From: DATKJS01 sp050015275
GTDB taxonomy: Bacteria > Acidobacteriota > Aminicenantia > Aminicenantales > Saccharicenantaceae
Direction: 5' to 3'
NCBI GenBank assembly: GCA_050015275.1
Contig: JBEKBS010000001.1
Span: 124,001 to 188,000, forward strand
Length of the DNA: 64,000 nt
The position numbers and the translations under genes are program-made. Below are positions 32,908 through 42,544 of this stretch, piece by piece. The notes beneath the pieces are model-generated. The model saw nothing but the letters and a program-made list of their open reading frames with translations. It did not search any database and was not told the origin of the DNA. Numbering within the stretch: the stretch's first letter is position 1; every line of letters starts with the position of its first letter.

Positions 32908-33569
32908 ACCGCACGGCGGCGATCGTCGTCGCGGCCGGGGCCGGGAAGCGGTTCGGGCAGATGAAACAGTTCGTCTACCTGAAGGGCAAGCCCGTCCTCG
33001 AATGGACGCTCGAAAAGTTCCAGGCGCACGAAGAGGTGGGGTCGATCGTCCTCGTCCTCCCCGACGAGCAGGACCGGAAGCATTACCAGATGCGCTACGA
33101 CAAGATCATCGACGTCGTCAGGGGCGGGGAAAGGCGGCAGGACTCAGTCTGGCAGGGGTTCAGGCTCCTCGACCAGGCGACGACGGAGCTCGTCCTCGTC
33201 CACGACGGGGCCCGGCCCCTCATCGACGGCCGCCTCGTCAGCCGGATCATCGCCGAGGCCCGGGCGGCCGGGGCCGCCATTCCCGTTGTCCCCTTCGAAG
33301 ACACGGCCAAGGAAGTCCGCGAAGGCCTCGTCGTCCGGACCTTGGACCGGCGCGGGCTTTTCCGCGTCCAGACCCCGCAGGGATTCCTCTACGATGTCCT
33401 CCAGAAGGCCCTGGATGCGGCCCGGCGGGACCGGTTTTACGGGACGGACGAGGCGGTGCTTGTCGAACGGGCCGGCCTCCCCGTGCGCGCGATCGAAGGG
33501 GACCCGCGGAACATCAAGATCACGAGTCCCTTGGACCTGAAGGTTGCGGAGGCCTTGCTCGATGCATAA
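32904..33569 (+). CDS. ispD: 2-C-methyl-D-erythritol 4-phosphate cytidylyltransferase
   Basis: 221 residues from GTG 32904, overlapping the previous stop (GTGA). AAIVVAAGAGKRFG is the nucleotide loop; LVLVHDGARPLI, PQGF and GDPRNIKITSPLDL complete the active site. It makes CDP-ME, the substrate of IspE, and overlaps ispF by 8 bases. Confidence 0.95.
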   Translation: MNRTAAIVVAAGAGKRFGQMKQFVYLKGKPVLEWTLEKFQAHEEVGSIVLVLPDEQDRKHYQMRYDKIIDVVRGGERRQDSVWQGFRLLDQATTELVLVHDGARPLIDGRLVSRIIAEARAAGAAIPVVPFEDTAKEVREGLVVRTLDRRGLFRVQTPQGFLYDVLQKALDAARRDRFYGTDEAVLVERAGLPVRAIEGDPRNIKITSPLDLKVAEALLDA

Positions 33570-34035
33570 GATCGGTTTCGGGTATGACATCCATCCGCTC
33601 GTCCCGGGACGGAAGCTCGTCCTCGGCGGCCTGGAGATCCCGTTCCCCCGGGGCCTCTCCGGGCATTCGGACGGGGACGCCCTTATCCACGCGGTCGCCG
33701 ACGCCCTGCTCGGGGCCATGGGGGAAGGCGACATCGGCCGGCTTTTCCCGGACACCGACCCGCGCACGGAGGGCGTCTCCAGCCTCCTCCTTCTGGCCGG
33801 AGTCATGGCCAGGCTCAAGTCCGCCGGCTGGAGGGTCGTGAACGTCGACGCGGTCGTCGTGGCCGAGGAACCAAAGATCTCCCCCCACGTGCCGGCGATG
33901 AAAAATATCCTTTGTCCCGTCCTGGGCGTCAAGGAGACCGGCCTGGGGATCAAGGGCAAGACGAACGAAGGCTTCGGGGCCGTCGGAGAGAGCCGGGCCA
34001 TCGCCTGCTGGGCTGTCGCCCTTATCGAGAGATAA
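33562..34035 (+). CDS. ispF: 2-C-methyl-D-erythritol 2,4-cyclodiphosphate synthase
   Basis: 157 residues from ATG 33562 (MHKIGFGYDIH); the longer upstream frame lies inside ispD. The metal ligands Asp and His in GYDIH and the HSDGDALIHAVADALLGA segment are present, as is KTNEGFGAVG near the end. It follows IspE in the MEP pathway, so ispD, ispE and ispF are all here. A strong terminator follows. Confidence 0.95.
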   Translation: MHKIGFGYDIHPLVPGRKLVLGGLEIPFPRGLSGHSDGDALIHAVADALLGAMGEGDIGRLFPDTDPRTEGVSSLLLLAGVMARLKSAGWRVVNVDAVVVAEEPKISPHVPAMKNILCPVLGVKETGLGIKGKTNEGFGAVGESRAIACWAVALIER

Positions 34036-34037
34036 AA

Positions 34038-34079
34038 AAAGGCCGCCGTTTTTCCCCTCGGAAAAATCAGCGGCCTTTT
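34038..34079. terminator. Bidirectional Rho-independent terminator
   Basis: Arms AAAGGCCGC (34038-34046) and GCGGCCTTT (34070-34078). Inside is a second TTTTTCC/GGAAAAA pairing. A-rich on the left and T-rich on the right, it can end both the ispF transcript and, weakly, the convergent small gene at 34188. Confidence 0.85.
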
Positions 34080-34187
34080 ACGCGATGAGAATCGGCCTGC
34101 AGGCCAGGAACCGTGCATGTCCCGGGAACGGCCGGGAAACGACCGACCGGTCGAGAAGCAGCCAGTCCAGGAACCTGAGCCGCCTCA

Positions 34188-34385
34188 TCAGGGCAGCCCG
34201 TTGATATGCACAACGGCCGGGGCGTCGGATCCGAGCTTCGCGGTCACAATCACCTCGACGTTGTAGCCGCTCGTCTGGCCGAGCTTGAACATGCCCAGGG
34301 CCGACGGCGACGCGATCAGGTTGAACCCGACCAGGGTGACCATCACGGCCACCAGCAAGATGGCGATCTTGGCTTTCGTTTTCAT
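34188..34385 (-). CDS. Small exported protein, 65 residues, unknown
   Basis: ATG 34385 has GGAGG six bases upstream. MKTKAKIAILLVAVMVTLVG is a clear signal or membrane segment. The remaining ~40 residues (KLGQTSGYNVEVIVTAKLG) suggest a small beta-strand-rich exported peptide. I recognise no family. The 369-bp region upstream to 34754 holds its presumed promoter and no other gene I can support. Confidence 0.55.
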   Translation of the reverse strand: MKTKAKIAILLVAVMVTLVGFNLIASPSALGMFKLGQTSGYNVEVIVTAKLGSDAPAVVHINGLP

Positions 34386-34727
34386 TTTGAACCTCCAAGT
34401 TGATTTCGTTCTTTCATAGCATTAGACGCGCGTTGCGGCCAAAAGGTTCCATTTTTCTTGAGCCGCCTCTGTTGGCTCACCTCCTTTTTCCGTTCATTTT
34501 TCCCATCTTCCTCGACGTCGGGCGGCGTCGTCCGCAAGACTCGCAAGATCGGCCAGGGCGGCCCGGCCGGACGTCGTGGGGCCGGGACCGGACGGGTCAT
34601 CTCCCGGGGAGGGCGCGGCGCCGAAGTGAGGCCCGCCGTGGGTTTCCGGACGTCCGGACGGCCTCGCGTAACTCATTGTTATGAAATAGATTGTGAAGCC
34701 ATGGAAGAAATTTCGAAGTCTTTCGTC

Positions 34728-34733
34728 TATAAT
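34728..34733 (+). promoter_or_regulatory. -10 element of the small secreted protein gene
   Basis: TATAAT 21 bases before the ATG at 34755, with AGGAGA between. No convincing -35 at 16-18 bases. Confidence 0.45.
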
Positions 34734-34754
34734 AGAGTAAAGGAGAATTGTAAT

Positions 34755-35126
34755 ATGAAAAGATCATTGCTTCTGAGTCTGGCCCTTGTGGCGGTCGGCG
34801 CCCTCCTGTTGGCAGCCGAGATCAACGTGACCGGCGCCTGGGATATGACCCGGACGACACAGCGCGGCCCCACGACCGTGACGATCACGTTCGCGCAGAC
34901 CGGCGAGAATCTGACCGTGAAGATGCCGGGGCGGAACGGAGAGGAGATGACGGGCACCGGAACGATCAAGGGCAACGAGCTCGAATGGACGATCACCCGG
35001 ACCGGCCCCCAGGGCGAGATGAAGCTCACCTACAAGGCCAAGGTCGATGGCGACAAGATGACCGGGACCACTCAGGTCGGAGAAAGACCGGCCATGGAGT
35101 GGACCGCCGTCAAGAAGGCGAAGTAA
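34755..35126 (+). CDS. Small secreted lipocalin-like protein, unknown role
   Basis: 123 residues from ATG 34755 (AGGAGA upstream; the in-frame extension to 34458 is not protein-like). A signal peptide (MKRSLLLSLALVAVGALLLA) is followed by INVTGAWDM and regularly alternating strands (TVTITFAQTGENLTVKM, LEWTITRTG, MKLTYKAKVDGDKMTG). The pattern suggests a small beta-barrel of the kind annotated as lipocalin-like. The ligand is unknown. It is monocistronic, with its own terminator at 35203. Confidence 0.6.
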   Translation: MKRSLLLSLALVAVGALLLAAEINVTGAWDMTRTTQRGPTTVTITFAQTGENLTVKMPGRNGEEMTGTGTIKGNELEWTITRTGPQGEMKLTYKAKVDGDKMTGTTQVGERPAMEWTAVKKAK

Positions 35127-35202
35127 GCGACTCTTTGGTCCTTCCGGCCTCCGCGCTCTGAGCGAGAGGACCAGAAGGGCAGGCATTTCTGACCAAGACG
35201 GG

Positions 35203-35236
35203 AAGCCGGCCGTCCGTGCGGCCGGCTTTCTTTTCT
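35203..35236 (+). terminator. Rho-independent terminator
   Basis: Perfect 10-bp stem AAGCCGGCCG (35203-35212) with CGGCCGGCTT (35219-35228), loop TCCGTG, then TTCTTTTCTT. It ends the 34755 transcript. Nothing else is supported between here and the -10 candidate at 35302. Confidence 0.85.
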
Positions 35237-35301
35237 TGTTTACCAGGCGCCGGGCCGCCTGTGATCCGCCCCCGTCCCTTTTCCCGACGCGGGATATCCG
35301 C

Positions 35302-35307
35302 TATAAT
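35302..35307 (+). promoter_or_regulatory. Possible -10 element of the sigma/efflux operon
   Basis: TATAAT in a 373-bp gap ahead of the ECF sigma gene, with no good -35. It would give a ~190-base leader containing GGTCTC (35344) and GAGACC (35429) as distant inverted repeats. An ECF-specific autoregulatory promoter could not be identified. Confidence 0.35.
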
Positions 35308-35500
35308 GCATAATCGGCGGCAGGGGTGATCCGGGGGGACTCGGTCTCCAAGGGACTCCTGCCAAGACGGTCAGGCCTGTCCGGCCACCTGCCGAATCAG
35401 GTTCGTCCGAAACGGAGTTGACTCCAAAGAGACCGTCCTTTGGAAGATTTCTCCCGTCCTCCCGTCTAAAAAGATGCGGAGGACAATTGAGCCAAATCGC

Positions 35501-36076
35501 ATGGACAAAAAGCAACTCGTCAGACTGGCCCAGGACGGAAGCCAGGCGGCTTTCGAGGAGCTGGTCACGAAATACCAGTCCAAGGTGTTCAGCATGGCCA
35601 TGAGCTTTATCCGGAACCGGGAAGCGGCCGACGATGCGGCCCAGGAGGTCTTTCTCAAGGCCTACCTGGCCCTCCCGAAGTTCCACCTGAGGTCCGAGTT
35701 CGGCACCTGGCTCTACCGGATCGCCATCAACCACATCAAGGACGTCCTGCGGAAAAGGGGCCGGGCCAGGGAAGTCTCGCTCGACGACGTCCGGGAGCTC
35801 TCGATCGTGGACGAGAACGCCCTGGAAAAGGCCGACGCGGAGCGTGAAACGGAGGCCCGCAAGGGCCTCGTCCTGAGCTGCGTCCAGAGGCTCCCGGAAA
35901 AATACAGGGTCATCCTGACGCTCCGGGACATCCAGGGCCTCCCGTACGATGAGATCTCTCAGGTCCTTCATATGTCTCCCGGGACCGTGGACTCGAGACT
36001 CCACAGGGCCCGGAGGATGCTCCGAACGAAGCTGGCTTCCCATTTGGGTCAGGAAGGAGGGTCTCATGAAATGTAA
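35501..36076 (+). CDS. ECF-type RNA polymerase sigma factor
   Basis: 191 residues from ATG 35501; ATG 35474 would add nine. Neither has an ideal ribosome-binding site, as GGAGG lies 18 bases before the later one. Region 2 (FEELVTKYQSKVFSMAMSFI, DAAQEVFLKAY, WLYRIAINHIKD) and region 4 (LPEKYRVILTLRDIQGLPYDEISQVLHMSPGTVDSRLHRAR) are intact. It overlaps the anti-sigma gene by 11 bases, so the pair is probably co-regulated and directs expression of the downstream efflux genes. Confidence 0.92.
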   Translation: MDKKQLVRLAQDGSQAAFEELVTKYQSKVFSMAMSFIRNREAADDAAQEVFLKAYLALPKFHLRSEFGTWLYRIAINHIKDVLRKRGRAREVSLDDVRELSIVDENALEKADAERETEARKGLVLSCVQRLPEKYRVILTLRDIQGLPYDEISQVLHMSPGTVDSRLHRARRMLRTKLASHLGQEGGSHEM

Positions 36077-36554
36077 AACTGCCGAGAAATGGATCTTGTG
36101 GTCCCTGGACAGGCGTCTCGACGAGCGCTCCCGGGAAGGCCTCGAGGAGCATCTCGCAGCCTGCCCCTCTTGCCGCAAGGCCGCCGCCGAATACCGGTCC
36201 ATGCTGGCTCTCCTCCGGGAGGAGAAGGAGCGAACGCCCCTCCCCCGCTTCTGGGAGCGGCTTGAGCCCCGCTTGAGGGAAGAGCAGAAGATCGTGCCCC
36301 TCGTCCTCTGGGAGAGATGGGCGCTCCACGCGGTCCCGGTCTTCGTGGCCCTCGTCGCCCTGGCGGCGGGCCTTTTCATTTTCACGCCCCAAACCAGGGA
36401 AATAGGCCAATCCGAGGCCCTGCTCATCGAGAACACCAACCCGTTTTCGGAGACGCGGGGCCTGTTCGAGCAGAAGCGCCCGGAAGACAAGAGCATGATG
36501 CTCATCTTCGCCTCGCTCGACGAGAAACCCTCGGTCAGGAGACAATCCCCATGA
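36066..36554 (+). CDS. Zinc-finger anti-sigma factor (zf-HC2)
   Basis: 162 residues from ATG 36066, with AGGAGG upstream. The N-terminal zinc motif has Cys3, His29, Cys33 and Cys36 (HLAACPSC). A single membrane segment lies at ~88-107 (VPVFVALVALAAGLFIF), followed by a ~55-residue periplasmic tail. It would hold the sigma factor at the membrane until an envelope signal arrives. Confidence 0.88.
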   Translation: MKCKTAEKWILWSLDRRLDERSREGLEEHLAACPSCRKAAAEYRSMLALLREEKERTPLPRFWERLEPRLREEQKIVPLVLWERWALHAVPVFVALVALAAGLFIFTPQTREIGQSEALLIENTNPFSETRGLFEQKRPEDKSMMLIFASLDEKPSVRRQSP

Positions 36555-36982
36555 TCAAAAAATACAAGCTTTGGGTCGCGCTGACCCTCGTCGTCGTCTT
36601 CGGTCTGGGGGCCGCGGCCGGTATCCTCGGTGAACGCACCCTCATGCACAAGAGAGACCACCGGCCGGTGCCCGACCGGACGCCGTTCCCCCTGCTCGAG
36701 CCCGTGGCCAAAGCCCTGGGGCTGACGGCTGAGCAGCAGGGCAGGATCCGGGAGGTCTTCAAGCGGGGCGACGAGCGGATGAAAACGCTCGACACAGAGA
36801 TCCATGCCCGGCTTCGGGAGATCCGGGGCCAGCTCAAGAGCGAAGTCGACGGCATCCTCACCCCGGAGCAATCCGGCAAGCTCGAGGACATGATCCAGAA
36901 AGAACGGGCCAAATGGCAGCAGGGGCGGACCACCAAGGATCCTCAACGGAGCGACCGGGATCACTCCCCGGAAACGAAATAA
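36551..36982 (+). CDS. Periplasmic Spy/CpxP-like (heavy-metal sensor) protein
   Basis: 143 residues, N-terminal membrane anchor (residues ~7-26). A helical body carries two LTxxQ-type motifs (LTAEQQGRI and LTPEQSGKL) typical of Spy, CpxP and the zraP/cnrX group. It may be a chaperone or the sensor that communicates with the anti-sigma factor. The start overlaps the previous stop (ATGA). Confidence 0.8.
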   Translation: MIKKYKLWVALTLVVVFGLGAAAGILGERTLMHKRDHRPVPDRTPFPLLEPVAKALGLTAEQQGRIREVFKRGDERMKTLDTEIHARLREIRGQLKSEVDGILTPEQSGKLEDMIQKERAKWQQGRTTKDPQRSDRDHSPETK

Positions 36983-37005
36983 ATGTTCAAGGATAAAGGA
37001 GAAGC

Positions 37006-38409
37006 ATGATGAAGAAGAAACTCATCTGGGTCATCGTCGTTCTGGTCATCGTCGTCGGGTCCGTCCTCGGATTCACGCTCATCCGGAAAGGCAAGGACAG
37101 CAACGTCAAGTACAGGAAAGAAGCCCTGTCCCGCGGTGATATCGAGGCCGTCGTGGTCACGTCGGGGACGTTGAACCCGATCGTCCTGGTGGACGTCGGC
37201 AGCCAGGTCTCCGGCAAGATCGTCAAGCTCTTCGCCGACTTCAATTCCCAGGTCAAGCAGGGCCAGATCGTGGCCCAGCTCGATATGCAGCCCCTCAAAC
37301 TGCAAGTCGAGCAGAGTGACGCCAACTACAAAAGCTCCGTGGCGGCTCTCGAACGGGCCAAAGCGACCCTGGCCCAGCTCAAGAATCAATACGAACGGGC
37401 CCAAAGCCTCTTCGAGAAAAAGCTGATGGCTTACCAGGACAAGGAAACGGCGGAGGCCAACTACCTGGGGGCGAAGGCCGACGTCACATCGGCGGAGGCC
37501 AACCTGGTCAAGGCCAAATCCCAACTGGACCAGAGCAAGGTGAACCTGGATTACGCCATCATCCGTTCGCCGTCCGACGGGATCGTCATCAACAAGGAGG
37601 TCAATGAAGGGCAGACGCTCCAGGCCAACTTTGCAGCGCCGGTCCTCTTCCAGGTCGCCACGGACCTGACCAAGATGAAGTGTGCCTGCAGCGTCGATGA
37701 AGCCGACGTCGGCAAGGTCAAGGAGGGACAGAAGGTCCGGTTCACGGTCGAGGCGTTTCCAAACGATACCTTCTCCGGCTCCGTGCAGCAGGTCCAATTT
37801 CAGCCTCAGACCGTCTCGAACGTCGTGACCTACACGACCATTGTCAACGTCGATAACCCCGAGCTGAAACTCCGGCCGGGCATGACGGCCACAGTCACGA
37901 TCATCGTCGGCAACGCTAAAAACGTTCTCCGGGTCCCGAACTCGGCCCTCAGGTTCACGCCCACCCTGACCCAGGCGGAGATGGAGAAGATCATGAAAGA
38001 GACGGCTGAGCGGATGCAGGCCCAACGCCAGCAACAGCCGGGTGCGGGCGGCCCCAACCCCGGTGACGCGGCTCAAGGCGGGCTTTCGCAGGCAGGGCGC
38101 GCGGCGGACCCCCAGCGGGCACAGGCCCAGGCTCAGGCGCAGGGCTTCCTGACGGGCGCGCGGCCCGGCGGGGGCCAGACCGGCCAGCGCCGTCAGGCGA
38201 GCCGCGTCTGGGTCCAGGACAAGACCGGCAAGCTGTCGATCATCTTCATCCGCCCGGGCGTCACGGACAACACTTATACGGAGGTCCTCCGGGCAGAGCT
38301 TAAGGAGGGCGACGAGGTCATTACGGGCATGATGGGGCCTAACGCCGCCGCCGCGAGCAGTCAGGGCGGGCCTCGCCCTGGCGGTCAGATGATGTTCATC
38401 GGCCGGTAA
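37006..38409 (+). CDS. macA: MacA-like periplasmic adaptor (HlyD/RND membrane-fusion protein)
   Basis: 467 residues: membrane anchor (residues ~5-25), lipoyl half-motifs (SGTLNPIVLVDVGSQVSGKI and IIRSPSDGIVI), a long coiled-coil hairpin (~95-175) and beta-barrel domain. A Gln/Gly/Pro/Ala-rich low-complexity insert of ~60 residues (~335-400) lies before the last domain, which is unusual. It bridges the MacB pump and the outer-membrane channel. AAAGGAG precedes the ATG. Confidence 0.88.
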   Translation: MMKKKLIWVIVVLVIVVGSVLGFTLIRKGKDSNVKYRKEALSRGDIEAVVVTSGTLNPIVLVDVGSQVSGKIVKLFADFNSQVKQGQIVAQLDMQPLKLQVEQSDANYKSSVAALERAKATLAQLKNQYERAQSLFEKKLMAYQDKETAEANYLGAKADVTSAEANLVKAKSQLDQSKVNLDYAIIRSPSDGIVINKEVNEGQTLQANFAAPVLFQVATDLTKMKCACSVDEADVGKVKEGQKVRFTVEAFPNDTFSGSVQQVQFQPQTVSNVVTYTTIVNVDNPELKLRPGMTATVTIIVGNAKNVLRVPNSALRFTPTLTQAEMEKIMKETAERMQAQRQQQPGAGGPNPGDAAQGGLSQAGRAADPQRAQAQAQAQGFLTGARPGGGQTGQRRQASRVWVQDKTGKLSIIFIRPGVTDNTYTEVLRAELKEGDEVITGMMGPNAAAASSQGGPRPGGQMMFIGR

Positions 38410-38435
38410 GTGCTCCGGCGTTCGAGGAGCCAACA

Positions 38436-39119
<684 letters not shown>

Positions 39120-39159
39120 CCGTGACCGGAGAACAAGCCGTGAAAGAGAGAGTGCGACG

Positions 39160-40401
39160 ATGAAAAGCGCCTTAAGGCACTTCATCCAAACGATGCGGGT
39201 GGCCCTGCGGGCCTTGACCCGGAATAAGATGCGGACATTCCTGACCGCCCTGGGCATCATCATCGGCGTCGGCGCCGTGATCGCCATGGTCAGCATCGGC
39301 GAAGGGGCCAAGGTCGGCATCCAGGAGCGGTTCAATTCCATGGGGACCAACCTCCTGTTCGTTTACCCGGGAAGCCGGAATATGGCCGGCGTCCGCACGG
39401 GGGCGGGAGGCTGGACCAGCCTTAAAGAGGACGATGCCAAGGCCATCCTTGACGATTGCGACGCCGTGCAGGCCATCTCGCCCTCGGTCAGCTCCAGGGC
39501 CCAGGTCGTTTACGGCAACAAGAACTGGAGCACCTCTATTCAGGGCGCAGGAGCCATGTACACGGTGATCCGGGACTGGGCGATGGACACGGGGGTCTTC
39601 TTCGACGATGGCATGGTCAGGGCCGCCTCCAAGGTTTGCGTCCTGGGGAGCGAGGTCAAGAATAACCTCTTCGGGGCCGAGGATGCGGTCGGGCAGATCA
39701 TCCGGATCAAGCAGATCCCCTTCAGGGTCCTGGGCGTCCTGACGAGCAAGGGCCAGTCCGGCGGCTTCTTCAACCGTGATGACATGATCGCCATCCCGTA
39801 CACGACCTGCATGCGGCGGCTCTCGGGGATCACCTGGCTCAATTCGATCGACGTGTCGGCCGTCTCCGCCGACAGGACTGCGGAGGCCCAGCGCCAGATC
39901 GAGGATCTCCTTCGCGACCGTCACCATATCGCCCCCGGCGCGGACGACGATTTCACCGTCCGGAACGTGGCGGACGTCGCCGAGACCGCCGCCGAGTCCA
40001 CCAAGATCATGACCATCCTGCTGGGGAGCGTCGCCTCGATCTCGCTGCTCGTCGGCGGGATCGGGATCATGAACATCATGCTTGTTTCCGTCACGGAGAG
40101 GATCCGGGAGATCGGCATCCGCATGGCCGTCGGCGCCCGCGAACGGGACATCCTTCTTCAGTTCCTGACCGAGGCCGTCGTCCTCAGCCTTCTCGGCGGG
40201 ATCATCGGTATCGGGTTCGGCTTCGCGGTGTCGAAGGTTCTCGGCAAGATTGAGATCTTTTCCCAGATGAAGACGGTTGTCTCTCCGGGATCGGTTTTGC
40301 TGTCGTTCTGTTTCGCCGCCGCGGTAGGGATCTTCTTCGGTTTCTACCCGGCCCGAAAGGCGTCCAAGCTCGACCCCATCGAGGCCCTGAGATACGAATG
40401 A
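39160..40401 (+). CDS. MacB-like ABC transporter permease (MacB_PCD-FtsX)
   Basis: 413 residues from ATG 39160. The first membrane helix (MRTFLTALGIIIGVGAVIAMVSIG) is followed by a large periplasmic domain (~55-280) and three C-terminal helices of the FtsX domain (SLLVGGIGIMNIMLVSVTERIREIGIRMAVGAR). With MacA and a TolC-like protein it would expel peptides, lipids or toxins from the periplasm by mechanotransmission. Confidence 0.92.
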   Translation: MKSALRHFIQTMRVALRALTRNKMRTFLTALGIIIGVGAVIAMVSIGEGAKVGIQERFNSMGTNLLFVYPGSRNMAGVRTGAGGWTSLKEDDAKAILDDCDAVQAISPSVSSRAQVVYGNKNWSTSIQGAGAMYTVIRDWAMDTGVFFDDGMVRAASKVCVLGSEVKNNLFGAEDAVGQIIRIKQIPFRVLGVLTSKGQSGGFFNRDDMIAIPYTTCMRRLSGITWLNSIDVSAVSADRTAEAQRQIEDLLRDRHHIAPGADDDFTVRNVADVAETAAESTKIMTILLGSVASISLLVGGIGIMNIMLVSVTERIREIGIRMAVGARERDILLQFLTEAVVLSLLGGIIGIGFGFAVSKVLGKIEIFSQMKTVVSPGSVLLSFCFAAAVGIFFGFYPARKASKLDPIEALRYE

Positions 40402-40464
40402 GCCCGGACCCCCCGGGAGGACGAGAATTCACTGAAGAGCGCACAGACCATGAGGAGGTCGATC

Positions 40465-42030
40465 ATGAAAAAACAGTTCCGTTGGGCCTTGGGGCTCTTT
40501 GTCATCGCTCTAGCTCTGCCGGCCTGGCCCCAGGAGAACCCGAAGACGGTTTCCCTTTCACTGCAGGATTGCATCGCCCAGACGCTCAAGAACAACCTCG
40601 GCGTCGCCATCCAGGTCCTCAACCCCCTGCAGGCCGAAAATTCGGTGGCCTTGGCCAAGGAATTTTTCCTGCCGACCTTCGCCCTTGGCTTCACTAAGCA
40701 AAACTCGACCAGCGTTTCGTACTCTTTTATTACCGCGGCCGGCAGCGTCACCTACAAAACGAATAACTATTCGTTCTCAGCCACGCAAAATGTGCCTTTC
40801 GGGGGCCAGTTCTCGCTTTCGGCCACGGGGTACAGTTACAATTCGAACCAGAGTTATCAGACGATCAACCCCCGTTACGGCACGACGCTGAGCTTCAATT
40901 TCACCCAGCCCCTCCTCCAGAATTTCGGCTACGATATCAGCCGGTATAATATCCTCGTCGCCCGGAACGGCCTGGCCACCTCTGATTCACAGCTCAAGCA
41001 GACGCTGCTGGACACGATCTATTCCGTGGAGTCCGCTTATTGGGCACTCGTCTACAGCATCGAGAACCTCAGTGACAAGCAGTACTCCGTCCAGCTCGCC
41101 AAGGACCTTCTCGAGAAGAACCAGCGGTCGGTCGAGGTCGGGATCATGGCGCCCATGGACGTCCTCACCGCCGAGGCCGAGATCGCCACCCGCGAGGCCG
41201 ACCTCATCCAGGCCGAAACCCAGGTCAAGAGCGCAGAGGACCAGCTGAAGGTCCTGCTCAACATGCCGGAAGACGAACAGAGGGCGATCGGTTCGATCAA
41301 GGCCCTGGACAGCCCGGATTTGGAGGAGCGCAAGGTCAGTCTGGACGAAGCCCTGGCCACCGCCTTTCAGCTTCGCGCGGACCTCGCCACCTCCAAGCTC
41401 GGCATCGAGCTCCAGCAGCTCAACGTGAGATATGCCAGGAACCAGGTTCTCCCCGCCCTGAACCTCTCGGCCTCCTATTCCGGCTCGGGAGTCTCCGGGA
41501 CAGAGATCCTGTATGACGGAAACCCCGTCCTTGGGGCCCCGATCATTGGAACCATCCCCGGCAACTTCAGCGGTGCCATCAAGGACACGTTGGCCTTTAA
41601 GTACCCCGGCTGGTACGTCGGCCTGACCCTGAGCATCCCCGTGAGCGATTTCATATCACGAGCGATTTTAGCCCAGGCCAGAGTCAATCTGCAGCACGCG
41701 ATGCTGAACCTGCAGAATACGCAGCAGCAGGCCGTCCTGGAGATCAAGAATGCCATCCGGGCCGTGGAATCGAATTTCAAACGGATCACCGCCTACAAAG
41801 TGGCCCGGGCCCTCGCCGAGCAGAAGCTGGTCAACGAAGAGGAGAAGCTCAAGGTCGGTCAGAGCACGAACTACATGGTCCTGTCCTATCAACGGGACCT
41901 TGCCGACGCCAAGGCTTCCGAGCTCAATGCCATCATCGCCTACAATGTGTCCCTCGCTTCCCTGGACCATTCCCTGGGCGTCAGCCTGAGGAACAGGAAC
42001 GTCAAGTTAACGGACTATATCCAGAACTGA
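40465..42030 (+). CDS. TolC-like outer-membrane efflux channel
   Basis: 521 residues from ATG 40465, with AGGAGG seven bases upstream. A signal peptide ends near residue 22 (LPAWPQ). Two OEP repeats follow: Gln/Asn-rich helical hairpins with strand segments (SFSATQNVPFGGQFSLSATG; LNLSASYSGSG). It completes a three-part efflux pump with the preceding genes and is the last gene of the sigma/efflux operon. Confidence 0.9.
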   Translation: MKKQFRWALGLFVIALALPAWPQENPKTVSLSLQDCIAQTLKNNLGVAIQVLNPLQAENSVALAKEFFLPTFALGFTKQNSTSVSYSFITAAGSVTYKTNNYSFSATQNVPFGGQFSLSATGYSYNSNQSYQTINPRYGTTLSFNFTQPLLQNFGYDISRYNILVARNGLATSDSQLKQTLLDTIYSVESAYWALVYSIENLSDKQYSVQLAKDLLEKNQRSVEVGIMAPMDVLTAEAEIATREADLIQAETQVKSAEDQLKVLLNMPEDEQRAIGSIKALDSPDLEERKVSLDEALATAFQLRADLATSKLGIELQQLNVRYARNQVLPALNLSASYSGSGVSGTEILYDGNPVLGAPIIGTIPGNFSGAIKDTLAFKYPGWYVGLTLSIPVSDFISRAILAQARVNLQHAMLNLQNTQQQAVLEIKNAIRAVESNFKRITAYKVARALAEQKLVNEEEKLKVGQSTNYMVLSYQRDLADAKASELNAIIAYNVSLASLDHSLGVSLRNRNVKLTDYIQN

Positions 42031-42115
42031 TAGGAGGCCCTCTGCCACGCGGGCTTCCGGACGGCCCTGGTCGTCGCCCGGGCGTGATGTCCGGGCCTCT
42101 GACGTCCGTCTGAGT

Positions 42116-42144
42116 TTGCATTCGCCGGGGAGTCGTGCTATGAT
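42116..42144 (+). promoter_or_regulatory. Promoter of hfq-pdxA
   Basis: TTGCAT at 42116-42121, 17-base spacer, TATGAT at 42139-42144 with an extended-10 TG (TGCTATGAT). The start would be ~45 bases ahead of hfq. Confidence 0.65.
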
Positions 42145-42196
42145 CCGAGACAAAGGTAAGCATCTCCAACCCATCCCATCGTTTGGAGAAGACTCT

Positions 42197-42544
42197 ATGA
42201 ACAGAAAGCTGATCCGGCCCAATCTCTCCGAAATCAAGGAACACATGACCCAGGACAAGGACCGCGACAAGGACGCGGGCCGGCGGAAAATGCATCCTCC
42301 CACCGACACGTTCGCCGAGAGCTACTACTACCTCAAGCAGATGAACAAGAAGACCCCCATGACCGTCGTCTTCACGGACGGCACGATCGTCGAGGGGTAC
42401 ATTGAATGGTACGACCGCAACTGCATCAAGCTCAACCGTGACAACGCCCCGAACCTGCTCATCTACAAGACGAACATCCGCTGCCTGTACAAGGCGGACG
42501 AGGCCCCCGGGGCTGCGGGAGACGAGTTCAAGAAGAAAAAATGA
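42197..42544 (+). CDS. hfq: Divergent Hfq-family RNA-binding protein
   Basis: 115 residues from ATG 42197 (GGAG nine bases upstream). A charged N-terminal extension (~35 residues, KDRDKD) precedes the Sm core (~37-99): SYYYLKQMNKKTPMTVVFTDG, EGYIEWYDRNCIKL, LLIYKTNIRCLYK. The core matches Hfq Sm1 and Sm2, but the YKHAIS signature of the U-binding pocket reads YKTNIR, so His57 (E. coli numbering) is Thr92. A short Lys tail ends it. It would act in small-RNA and mRNA binding. It overlaps pdxA (ATGA). Confidence 0.8.
   Translation: MNRKLIRPNLSEIKEHMTQDKDRDKDAGRRKMHPPTDTFAESYYYLKQMNKKTPMTVVFTDGTIVEGYIEWYDRNCIKLNRDNAPNLLIYKTNIRCLYKADEAPGAAGDEFKKKK

Noticed and set aside
34400..34740. Extra gene in the gap before the small secreted protein
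   Set aside because: Frames here are open only by composition; no start with ribosome-binding site, hydrophobic segment or motif supports them.
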